From Fasciolopsis buskii (lineage: Eukaryota; Platyhelminthes; Trematoda; Plagiorchiida; Fasciolidae), in contig LUCM01007969.1 in the NCBI GenBank assembly GCA_008360955.1, forward strand, positions 13,733 to 77,732: a DNA stretch of 64,000 nucleotides, given 5' to 3'. The position numbers and the translations under genes are program-made. The notes below the pieces were generated by a model, which saw only the letters and a program-made list of their open reading frames with translations, did not search any database and was not told where the DNA came from. The first letter of the stretch is position 1, and each line of letters opens with the position of its first letter. Below, piece by piece: positions 11,911-22,090 of the stretch.

Positions 11911-13680
11911 CAAGCATTATCAATAAATTTCAGTAACAGACCGTTTAAAAGACTGCGGCTACAATTGCAGTTTGTACAGTTTGTAAGCGGCAAAAGGATA
12001 AATTGTCCCAAAAAAGTGCATGCGGAGAAACAAGGAAGTCGCAAGATGAAGGTACGGTGTTGGTGGTACTGATAAAATCTGGCAAGGGAATTGGTGAGAT
12101 GAACGTGTAAAACGTGGGGTATTTATCGGAAACTATCTAAATAACAAGAAAATGGTCGGATAGTTTTAATGAATAAAGCAGGTACAAACCGTCGGGAAAT
12201 AACGCAATCCATGAACTAGAACGCGCAACACTTTATTCCGGTGCGAACGTTTGGCGGTATTCCTCTCCAAGGGAGCACGGTTGCTGATAGGTGAATTCTG
12301 CTTAATACTCTTGGGCAGTAACGAAACAAATCACGTTTATCACCTAAAAAGTTCCCCTCCAAATACCACTGCCCACTTTGGTGGCAGGCGGCAGTTCCCT
12401 CTTCCGGCTTACTGCCACAACCGACCCGTTTATTCCATTGGCGGGTTTATATCACTCGAAGTATTAGGCTCATGGGCGATTGAAGTCGACCTTAAACAAT
12501 ATGATATATGTTGTTTAGGTTGCATGTATGCCCCAAGAGTGTCCCAGAAAACAGAAAGGCTCGAGAATGCTGGACTGTCAGTGAAACGGCCTTTGTTTGG
12601 ACTGTTCATATCATACTGTCATGCGTATCAATGTGAAAGTTGTAACAAAACGAAAGTATATGCAACTAATGATACTACACATTCAAATAAGAAAATCAGT
12701 ACAATAAAAAACGCCAGATCGAACGTAAAAATGGAAAACATAATCTGGTTGTCAATACTAAGCAAAGAATGTCTGATCCGGGGCCCGGATCAATACCCCT
12801 GATTTGGGTGTGCGCAAACAGCACATTACAGCTGAGTCATTCGTACGTACACCGAAGATAAACATGTGTGTACGAATGCACAGCAAATGGTTGCTTTTAC
12901 ATACCTTAGATATTGGTATTTAATTCGTAATTTTAATAACACAGCAGTGAGAACGGGAAATACAAGTTCTCGAACCGAAATTCACGTCAACAGTAGCAAA
13001 ATCAAAGTCTAACTGGCAGGAGGGACCGCGGAAAAGAAAGTCCTCATATGTTTTTATTTGATAATCGGTACTGAATCAAATCAGCGACTTTAGACCACGA
13101 TGTCTAAGTGATAATGGAAACTGAATACATAAATCTCGCTTGGGGAAGGACAAAGTTTTCATTTTTGAAGTCAGAGTTGAAGATAACTTCAACCTTAAAA
13201 GCAAAGCACGGCTATAATGAAACATCCAATGAATGGGCGCCGTCCCAATAAACGTAACTGTTATTATAAGGCCACAGTTACTTTTGCTCTGGTGCGATTA
13301 CTTTCTATTATAACACCAACCGGCCCCGCGGGTTTGCAAAGAGTTGTGGCTACAGGACAAAAAGGGGTTTCTCCAGCTTCGTTTGAGGTTGAGTCTCTAA
13401 CCCTTGCGCAAAAATACAGGACTCAAGGGCAATGGAAGTTGCTACGGACGAGCCGGCAACGCGTAAGGCGGTTCATCCAAATCTTCCGGCAACCGTGTCG
13501 GGTAAACAGAACAGAATTCCTTAATAGCTGTTGGATCAAACAGTAGACATCGTCCGTTCAATCTGCCTAAACAAATCGCATATCTTTCCATCGTCGGTTT
13601 TTGGACTTCAGCTACTCTCAAACTCGCTTAGATCTCGCATCAAGTGGTTTACGGGCGTGGGGCTGGTGATACATACCCAA
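11911..13680. other. Septin intron; unassigned open frame at 12251-12802
   Basis: The only notable feature is a plus-strand open stretch of 183 codons at 12251-12802. It begins with TTG, and the first in-frame ATG is near 12521. Its translation matches no family I know and has no clear domain, signal peptide or transmembrane pattern. I regard it as probable chance or decayed repeat. A tRNA, rRNA or SINE was not seen. Confidence 0.4.
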
Positions 13681-13870
13681 GCCTAGTAGAGCCACATAAG
13701 AGAATTGCGTGGCTGATGAACGCCGAAGAGATGGAAAGTACCCCAAGGAACACAACAGCGACTCCCCTCACATTTCTGTGAAGCTATACACATCGAAAGG
13801 TGAGAAATTATACTTTCCACCTCTTCGGCGTTCATCAGCCGCGCAATTCTCTTACGTGGCTCTACTAGAC
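13681..13870. repeat. Short inverted repeat with about 60-bp arms
   Basis: The arms 13681-13740 and 13811-13870 are reverse complements with about five mismatches, separated by a 70-bp loop. The outer ends read CTAGTAGAGCCAC and GTGGCTCTACTAG with small differences. The unit could be a second fold-back or MITE-like element, or a hairpin inside a longer repeat. A 241-codon plus-strand open frame begins in the left arm, but its 5' part is the hairpin and its 3' part runs antisense to RTE sequence. Confidence 0.7.
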
Positions 13871-14439
13871 TTAAAAGCATGCAAGGTGCCAATGGAACAA
13901 CATATAAATAGAATTTTACAGAAAGTGGGAGAGAATAATAAAACACAAGAATCCAACTTTCTTTTTGTTTTCACCGCACATACTTGTGGATGTTTTTGGT
14001 TGTTTTCGATGTCTTTAAAGGATGCGGGTTCTACAGACACACCATACAACATTCGCACCACTGACCTCGGTTCTGAACCATATCTCAGCGTCTCCAGTCA
14101 ACAACAGTCCTTATCTCTTGGGCCACAACCACGAGGGCGAGAAGCACCAACTAAGGCAAAGGCAAAACTAACTTCGTTATACCTTTACGAGAAATCATGG
14201 CCTGATTGCCACGTCGCTTCTTCTTGCAGACTTGGCCAGGACGTGCAAAATGAGCACGGAAAGGTGAATGATAAGCAGGCAGACCCAATAGTGTGCAAGC
14301 CACCGAAGACGCACCTCGTCAGTGCTCACCCGATATTCCCATCAGACATAAGCAATGCCTTAGAGACATTGGTGGTCAAAAGCAGAAAGTCACCGGACAT
14401 CCTCAACCGGTCTCGCAACCGTAAAGAACACTAAGAACT

Positions 14440-15372
14440 ATGATATTCTACACCCTTCTCTTGAGAGAAAGCCGGATGTCATGGTGGTGTAGTTCCGCGA
14501 AGTTTGCTCTGGCTTTCGCAGTTCGTGATGTGACCTCCTTCACGACACCTCAGCTAGGTGTAATCAGGCTCCCAAGGTACTTGGAGCTATTGACTACCTC
14601 TAACCGATCACCATCAAGGGTAAGTGCAGGCACGGGCTCCTACCAGTTTTCAAGAAGTACTCTGCATTTTGTAAGTGCCAAGCAGATACCGCATCTGAAT
14701 ACCTCAATCGCCAAGCGGTCCAGTGTGCGCTGAATTCCCCGTGGATCATCTGAATGCTATAGGTCCCTGGAAGGCGTTAAACTCAGCCGTCTAAAAGACT
14801 AGATAAAGCGTTTTGTAAAACCTTTTCTGCGACAAAGTTTACGAGAAATACCACACCACACTGGAAACTACAAAGGATGACGAAAGCCAGTCACAAGCCA
14901 TAATCTGATTTGAGGTGTGACGGTACAGCCCTTTGAGGACCGACACATGCTTCTCATGCCCTTAATTTCTCAACCAACAGTGCTATAGTGCAGACCTAGC
15001 AGCAGAGTCAAAAGCTGTACGAATGTCTAAGAACATGATAATCGCTGGCCTGTGGAAAGTAAAACGGTGCTCTAAAAGCTGTGGGAGGATGAAGGGTTGA
15101 TCGATGCATTCACGACAAGCGCTAAACTCAGCCTGTTCCATACGAATTTGCTCTTCACGCGTGTTATACAAACTCCGAAGAACGACGGACGAAAGCAGAT
15201 TTGACGCTATCGAGCTTTGGTTAATACTCCTATGGTTGCCGAGGGGACTTACTCGGAGTGCCAGAACTATGAGAACAAGACTTGAAGTTCCCCGACAGGT
15301 ACGAAACTTTGAATTCTGTTGAAAAACACTCAGGGAAACTGTGCCAATTACTTTGATCTCAGCGGGAAACAT
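14440..15372 (-). pseudogene. RTE reverse transcriptase fragment
   Basis: The minus-strand frame 15372-14983 contains SVVLRSLYNTREEQIRMEQA, then ECIDQPFIL and FLDIRTAFDSAARSAL. These correspond to the RT finger region, the GRGCIDQIF motif and the palm motif A of the family (FLDLKGAFDSVDRSAL in the 47.5 kb copy). Further 3' on this strand, to about 14440, a broken frame gives the KCRVLLENW, KYLGSLIT and KARANFAELHH blocks. The copy sits inside the septin intron between exons 8297-8575 and 21060-21254, in the same orientation as the gene, and is dead. Confidence 0.75.
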
Positions 15373-15379
15373 AATTTTA

Positions 15380-16693
15380 GAGGTCGTTTGCGATCTAGAA
15401 TGCCGATGCCCAAAGAACGGAACGAATTTGCCCGTTTCTTTCGGATATCACTCGTTTTTATTAGTGTAATTAACAATACAAAATCGTACTTCCTTCTTCT
15501 CAATGACAAAGACAAATGGCTCAAATCACAAGTGGACTAGGCATCTGTACTGGAGGTTAGAATCCCAGCTTCGCTGGTCAATTTGATGTTGAGCAGCAAT
15601 TTGCTCTCAGAGGGCTCATTACCACACCGTGTGAATATCCTATGTGGTCATGATTTCCGGCTCTCTCCGTTCTGCGAGTCTCTGAGCATATGGGGCAGGT
15701 TTCCATGGCACTCACGCATCATACACGTGAAAAAAAGACTGCAAACGTAGTTAATTACAAGACAATGTGCATCATCGCAGCACAACTGTTTCAGATAGTG
15801 CATTAATTTGCTTTTATTCACACCCTTGAAGCATGAGAGGAATACCTTATAGCTGGTAAGAAATAACCGGCAAAAATGGCTTGAGAATTTCGTGGCATAA
15901 GGCCACTAAAATAGACGTGGAGACGAATGGAGTACTTTGATGGGCTACAAAAGCGGCGAGAAACTGGTTAGATTATGATAAGCTCCATAAGCCAGCTAAT
16001 AACACCAACGAGAAGCGATTGATTAGCAGGAGTCGTCTGCACTCTGTGGTTTGTCCCGCCGCCTTTCAACGCACCTAACTTTTAATGAATCTCTGCACAG
16101 CAATCAATGCCAGTCAAAATTGACTGGTGCAAACAGACAAAGACACGCAACGTGATGTGGTTTCCACATCGATCTGCACATGACGCGTAAAATTCGATCG
16201 CTGCAACGCGCATGAGTGGGATGTATCAGCTCCAAAATCAAATTGCATAAGCTTCACCATATCACACTAGTGGGAAGCAACCGTGCGGACAAACAAGCAG
16301 CAAGACCAGCCTGGAAAACTTCGGTCAGCTATCAACCTGGCCAACAGAGACAGCTTCGTCCATAGCATACGAGGAAAACAAACCAATGCCGCATCAGACT
16401 CGGTTCATAATTTTACGACTTTTAAAAGGGAGCCCGAGTATATCTTCATGCTACAATTAAATCTGATTTTGTTGCGGGGAGACGCATGAGTCGGCTGAAA
16501 GCTTTTTATCGCCTGTTTGTAGGGTAATCTGGGCAGATCATTTTGCACACGTTGATTATAGTGCGTATATTCAGTGTCTATATTCAGCACTTCTACATTA
16601 CTCATTGTCTGCCGGGATCTCTGATTCGTCGGTGGGCTGTATACTACCCGGCTGCCTTAACCAAAGTAGGCGGTCCAGTTAGTAGGCCCTATG

Positions 16694-16743
<50 letters not shown>

Positions 16744-17340
16744 CACAAACTTGAAAACAAGCAGTGTCAACGCAACAACAAACAAATAGAATTATACAGA
16801 AAGTAGGCCTTATCTTGAGCAAATAGTTCAACCAAAAAGGAAGTGTCGTTATCTACTAGGAGTTAGTGACTGACTGCCGGTTTATACGCCCCTTGGATGG
16901 GATCGGATATCCAATGTGTTCGGTAAACCCGTCCACCACGTATACCAGTGAGTAGAGTGCTGCGTGCCTCGTAAGTTGCCCGCGGCTGGTTCGGAATCCG
17001 AGTTTCGCTATCGAATACCAGTCCACCCAATGGAGAAAGCTGGGTATAGAACTGTTAATCGCCAAACGTTATATTTAGCCAACTGTTCCGTTCAGTAATC
17101 ATATCTGCAAAATTTCCCATGCAGGCTAGCATCAGTCAGATGGTTATCATCGGATTACATACATGTTTGTTCTAAAAAGTCCCTGTCATGAATAATTATG
17201 AGTTTGCGTACAGTAACTGATTCGAATTACTGATTGTTCACTTTTGCTAACAAAGTGATTTACGATAAAAAGGGTGAACTCCTAATCAAACCACGTAAAG
17301 GGAGATGCGTGTGGGGAAAATTCGAGTAAGATTCAGTTCG
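15380..17340. other. Septin intron sequence with TA microsatellite; no gene recognised
   Basis: No frame could be placed. There is a long TA tract at 16693-16742. The segment 16940-17020 contains a GGTTCGGAATCCGAG string that looks like a damaged tRNA B box, but without a convincing A box. Confidence 0.45.
16693..16742. repeat. (TA)n microsatellite
   Basis: About 24-25 uninterrupted TA units are seen directly, the longest TA tract in the window. Confidence 0.95.
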
Positions 17341-18290
17341 TGGACTGATTTTAAAAACGGAAACATTATAGGCTGTTGGGAAAAGACCAAGAGTTCCAGA
17401 GCTTTGCAGTCAGGGGAATAAAGAAAAAATGAAACAAGGAACTTCGAAATCTAGGGCTGAATACTTAATGAAGAGAGCCGGCCGTCTGAATACGAGAAGA
17501 ACGAGTGGAAGTTGTGCGAAGGAGAACTGCCGGAGTGAGTTATGAAGAACAAAACAAAAGCGATAGAAAAGACAATGAAGCAACTAGTCGGCGATAAGCA
17601 AGTGATTGCATAGTTGAGGTTAGAGGGGGCTGAATGGTCGACCGAACGACCTCTCACTGAACCCGATCAAGAAGAAAACGAGCGATAGACAAAGCATCGC
17701 CCCACACAACTGCAGTATTCAAGTGAGGTTCATATAAAAGGAAGTAGACCGGCTTAGAAAAGCGTCTGCAGCGGAACGGAAAACCAACTTTGCGCGCAGC
17801 ACGAGAGGAAAGTGTTAACAGAGTGAGATCAACGAAGGGAATTTACGGAGAAGCCCAGCAGTGAAAGTAACTCAGCGGAATGCAGAGAATTCGAGTCAGA
17901 ATTTCACTGGCGAAAATAACGATGTGAGTGAAACAGAAAGGAGAGAAGTTTTAGAATGACTGAAACAAACAGGGCTGTAAACCCCAAACAGAGATTCGTC
18001 CGAGATCAGAAACAAGTGATGTACAAAGAACAGTACGGTCCTGATCGATGTTATCAGTGACTCGGCGAGTGGTAGAGTAGGAAAGAGAACAATCGAGAGT
18101 GACATCATCGAGAAAATGGTGAAGACAGTTGATGCAAGAAGGCCATTTATAAGTAGAAGGGAAAGGGTGGGTGCAAGTATTAGCGCTGACTGACAGTAAG
18201 CAAAGAGAAGCGGACCGGTAGTCGTTATGCAAGGTTGTGCTTCATTATACCTGAAATCGATTAACAGGATTCGACCGGCCTCTGTGACTT
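17340..18290 (-). pseudogene. Jockey/CR1-like reverse transcriptase, C-terminal part
   Basis: The minus strand reads, in frame, FLDDVTLDCSLSYSTTRRVT, then NIDQDRTVLCTSLVSDLGR, GFPFRCRRFSKPV, VVWGDALSIARFLLDRVQ and PPLTSTMQSLAYRRLVASL, ending near an LTAKLW segment. This order is typical of the C-terminal RT and thumb region of jockey/CR1-type non-LTR elements. The first block is the region of the palm motif C, with DDV retained. Stops interrupt the frame, so it is a pseudogene. The strong purine bias of the plus strand over this kilobase is the antisense of this coding remnant. No 5' half was seen upstream of it. Confidence 0.75.
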
Positions 18291-18299
18291 TTGGTCCCC

Positions 18300-19140
18300 T
18301 ATGGCGTAGCAATACAACATTGACACATGGACTCGTACATTTTCAACTTTGAAATATGGCAGAGGCTATAGATCCTCTATCTGAATTGCAAGAAATTCCC
18401 AAGGAACAAGATTTTTGAATTCGGAAACATCATGCTTTACTAAACTGGAGGAGAGCATGCTTTCGAGTCCGAATCCAGGTACCAAGTACAGCAGAAGCCA
18501 CCGCAAACAAGATAAAAATTGAATGAAGTGAATTTCTATTTGCTGAACAAGCAGCAAGGAACTAACCGCGAAATTTCTTCAGAGTACTGGTTTCCCGCTT
18601 GCCAGTGAAATAGCTAGGGACAGGAGCGTGACATAATAAACGTGATTTGCCACCACATAAGTCAAGTGTCGCTTACCTTGTTTTACATACTTAACATATC
18701 TGGTAAATTTTGCTTTTCTAGGGCAACATTGAAGCAAACAGCATCCAGCTTTATTATAACAATAATAACGTAGGACAAACAAGTACAGTGCAGATTCGTT
18801 AATTGTTCTACTTCGAATCAAGAAGGGTATCTACGACAGTGCAAAACGACGAACACCAAACATCCTTTCACAGCAGTGTATGTAGCTACAACATCGGCTG
18901 CAATACATGCTCGAAGCCTCCGAGGTACAAGATAATTTTACAGAACCAACAGCAGTCTGCACTTGCATTTTCCCTTGCGGAGAATATTGTCAATACACCA
19001 TTTATGACAAAACACCAACCCTTCGAAAACAAATTTCGAATCAGGTGAGGCGTGAATATTTTTCCTCCGAAATTTCAGCGGTAAAATCGGTGCTCCGTTT
19101 CGGCCTAGAAACATTCGCACACTACTGTTTGAGTGCTAAG
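18300..19140. other. Septin intron sequence, no gene recognised
   Basis: Short plus-strand frames at 18803-19143 have no recognisable domain. They precede an RTE endonuclease remnant and could be its decayed 5' part. Confidence 0.45.
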
Positions 19141-20050
19141 TGACGTGATTTCAGTGCTCGTCGGGATCGCTCTGAGCATAACAATCGAGCTTGGACTGTT
19201 AGACTGGATGCCAATCGACAATAGCATGCGTGCAGTTTGATCGCATAGTTCCGCACCTGTCAACAGCAATCCATTGCGGCATCATTATCTGTTTGTCGTA
19301 TCTGTGTATGCGCCCACAGACTGTAGCTCTCCTGAGACCAAAGATATCCTCCCAGGACATGACCTAACTAATCCGAGATGTGCCTTCAGCGGACGTTGTG
19401 ATTGGTGTTGGTGATTTCAACGCCCAGGTACTTAGTAGAGAGCGGCCCGCAAACTGGAGATTGATTTGCTGTCCTAGCTGATCATACAACAGCGGTCGCG
19501 CAACTCAGACTCTTTCTGGCTGGCGCAAACAGTTTCCACGAAAGACGACACCCGGTCACCTGGTGTTCCGTTTTGCCTCTGCAGCATTCGAACCAGATCG
19601 ACCGCGTTGTCATCAGTCACCGGTAGCGTGGTTCAACCGATTATTGTCGGTCATTTGGGTTTACACCGGTGGGTTCCCGTCGCTCCCTGGTCCGTGCTCG
19701 CGTCTGTCTGCATCCAGTCCGTGGTACCACCTAAAAAAATCACTTATCATGATGGATAATCACCAACATAACTTCCAGTTGGAGCCTTCTACGCGGTTCT
19801 TATCATTAAGAAAGTTTGACGATTTGACCGAACATTGGGAGCAGATAGATGTCCTGAAGGCAACTGTGGACGTCACACTGAGCCCCAGACCACGCATCAA
19901 CATCAGTAGGTTTGTTGGATACAGGCAAGACAGACTAGAATGTCACATACGAGATATGCACACCCTAAGACGTCAGCCAATCAGGAGCATGAGAAGTGAC
20001 ACCAAGCGGTGATGGGGAGTGGAGAATGCTGTGACGTAGGCAATAATCAC
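19140..20050 (+). pseudogene. RTE endonuclease fragment
   Basis: The plus strand reads, across several frameshifts, LLDWMPIDNSM, VVSVYAPTDCSSPETKD, VIGVGDFNAQV, a HPVTW block and QIDRVVIS, in the order of an RTE endonuclease. The Tyr, Asp-Asn, Thr-Trp and QID motifs are all visible but in different frames. The block from 19780 on should hold the linker to the RT but is too decayed to place. It lies in the septin intron, opposite to the gene's orientation. Confidence 0.7.
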
Positions 20051-20980
20051 AGCCTCTATTGACTGATTATACGCACTGGTGGAAGAAAACCGAATCTGAG
20101 GCGAATTCGACAACACACCGGCTGACTCTTAGCAGCATCGTTTAGAACGTTAGGAAGAGTATTCCAAGGAGTTTTTTAGATGACCCAGTTCGATAACGGA
20201 GCTCCCATTTACATTTGGAAATGAAGACAATGCCGGCAGATACCAACCGCCTATTAGAAATGGTTTCCCAAACGGTATGTGTTCGCATCGGATTAAACAA
20301 AACTCGGTATTAATCTAGGCAAAAAAGGATTCATAAAGACCGATGCAAATAGGTGGTTGCATCGTATTACAAGAAAGATGACGGATCTTGTAAAAACCAC
20401 GGAAGAACTAACTTGATGAGCATTCAATTTTAATTGCTCGCGGGCAGTCTCACGGTAGTATGAACAACTTCAGAACCGTCCCCAACGCCTCCTACTTATC
20501 CAATGGGAGTCTAAAAGATGATAGATGATGCCAGCCAGAGGCATCACCGGGTAGGGATTAGAGTAGAAATCAGCGATGATGATGGTGTGTAAGCAATCTA
20601 CTGGACCTCATACTAAATAACAATATCGAAAAGACGAACTGTTGACAATGGATTAATGGTTGCGCAGCACCAGATGTTCGTCGATTTAATCCGTCTCAGG
20701 TAAAGGACCAGAGTAGTCCAGTCACAAGGGCATTATCTAAAAGGGTGGAATTTTATCGGTTCAATTTTGACCTGCGGCCTCGATCCCTGGGTACAAAAAG
20801 CGTAAATGGACTTTCTATTCTATTTAAATGACCAAATAGGATGAAAACACCCTATTCTAAAATAACAACCAGCACTTCTACTGTGCCTGAATGCAAGCTG
20901 ATATGAAGTCCATGTATACACACACTGAACAGAAGAAACGAAAATTTGTGGTTTCGGTGCACAACCACAACAGAAACCAA
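20050..20980. other. Septin intron sequence, no gene recognised
   Basis: Nothing assignable was seen on either strand before the septin exon at 21060. Confidence 0.5.
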
Positions 20981-21059
20981 TTTACATAATGTCATTTGAA
21001 AGTGAAACCTTGTCAACTAATTCATTCTTGGCAGTATAAAGCATAAAATCAACACTCGC

Positions 21060-21254
21060 CTTTTGCTCAAAAACGGATTCCATTTCGGCTTCCATTTTGC
21101 GCATTTTCGCCTCATGCTCTTTCTTCTCTGCCTCCATCAGAGACATCGGATCTTTGCCATCCCGTGTCTGGAAGTGACTTTCCTGAGCGATTCCGGACAG
21201 CTTGGCCGTTCGGTAGTTTTCATAGTGCACGTTATGGGTAACATCCCGAAGCTC
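21060..21254 (-). CDS. Septin internal exon: septin tail and start of coiled coil
   Basis: On the minus strand the exon starts after a CACACAG acceptor (AG at 21256-21255) and encodes 65 residues. It begins ELRDVTHNVHYENYR, the diagnostic septin segment directly after the ...HMQ of the preceding exon. It continues through KLSG and DPMSLMEAEKKEHEAKMRKM, the acidic-basic start of the coiled coil, and ends MESVFEQK. Both ends are phase 0. The donor is AAAAG followed by GCGAGT, so this intron has a GC donor. The only nearby GT lies 4 nt downstream and would break the frame. The join to VEEKNQKL reproduces the family's uninterrupted VFEMKVKEKVQKL pattern. Confidence 0.9.
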
Positions 21255-21649
21255 CTGTGTGATAAGACGGATGGATACAACGGCAAAAAAGACCATAGTT
21301 AGCTAAAAAAGCCCAAATAAAATCCATTATGTTGGACAATCTATACATCCGTATACATAAGAATTTCGTCGTAATGAAATTTACCACAGGCGATCTACGA
21401 CGTTTAGAAATGAATACTATTTGTTACAAAGAAGTGATTTCGCTGAAATGTCAGATTTTCGATCAACAGAACCAATTAAAACGAACGTAAATATGCCCGG
21501 AGGAAATTTGCAATTAACGCAAAATTCGGCGAAAAAAGCTCTCGGTCAGATCACATCACGGAAGTCTTGGCCAAAGAGCAACAGTTTAGTACAGTTCAGT
21601 TTGGAGAACCAGTAACCTTGCACCAAGGTGTTCTGGTTGTGGTTGCTAC

Positions 21650-22090
21650 GTTACAGCATCATCTGCCCAAACAGAAAAGGAACGAAGAATAATGAAAGAT
21701 CGACTGCAGAATGGTAAATCGAAGAAAGGTTTCCAATGCAAGAACGCCACTGCCTGAAGCACCGATTCATACTACCTATTGTCTCCAACCATCGCTTCGG
21801 GCGATCTCGTGAACTCCAACCCGGTAATCTACACGAGCCGGTCCACTGGTTAAAGCTTACATGCTCTTAATCCATATCACAAAATGACCACCCAAACTAT
21901 TAACTGCTTCAAAGAAAAGCGTACAGCAAGGCAAACGTTCTGTGGACGTGCGCAAAATATGTACCAACCACCTCAGCAACACCTTAGAAATTCGTCTCGA
22001 TCCTCCACCAGTTGTGGCATTATACCTCCCATGGACTTAAGGATTATGGTCAGGTCCCATCACCATTTTCTGTCTCCAGGTAAGTAAAGT
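21650..22090 (-). pseudogene. RTE-B C-terminal tail fragment
   Basis: The minus strand gives LRWLVHILRTSTERLPC, a damaged GGQ region, and then RPKRWLETIGSMNRCFRQWR, which match the LRWLGHVLRM and LETLKDMAVNREQWR blocks at the C-terminus of the RTE polyprotein. This is the 3' end of a copy, with similar pieces at 2.9, 25.6 and 55.2 kb. It lies in the first long septin intron. Confidence 0.65.

Noticed and set aside
12251..12802. 183-codon open frame as a host gene
   Set aside because: No ATG at its start, no recognisable domain, and no splice signals around it; kept only as an unassigned frame.
13709..14434. 241-codon plus-strand open frame
   Set aside because: Its start lies in the 13.7 kb hairpin and its end runs antisense to the RTE RT fragment; no domain, no start context.
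16940..17030. tRNA-like segment with a GGTTCGGAATCC string
   Set aside because: The B box has an inserted base and there is no acceptable A box.
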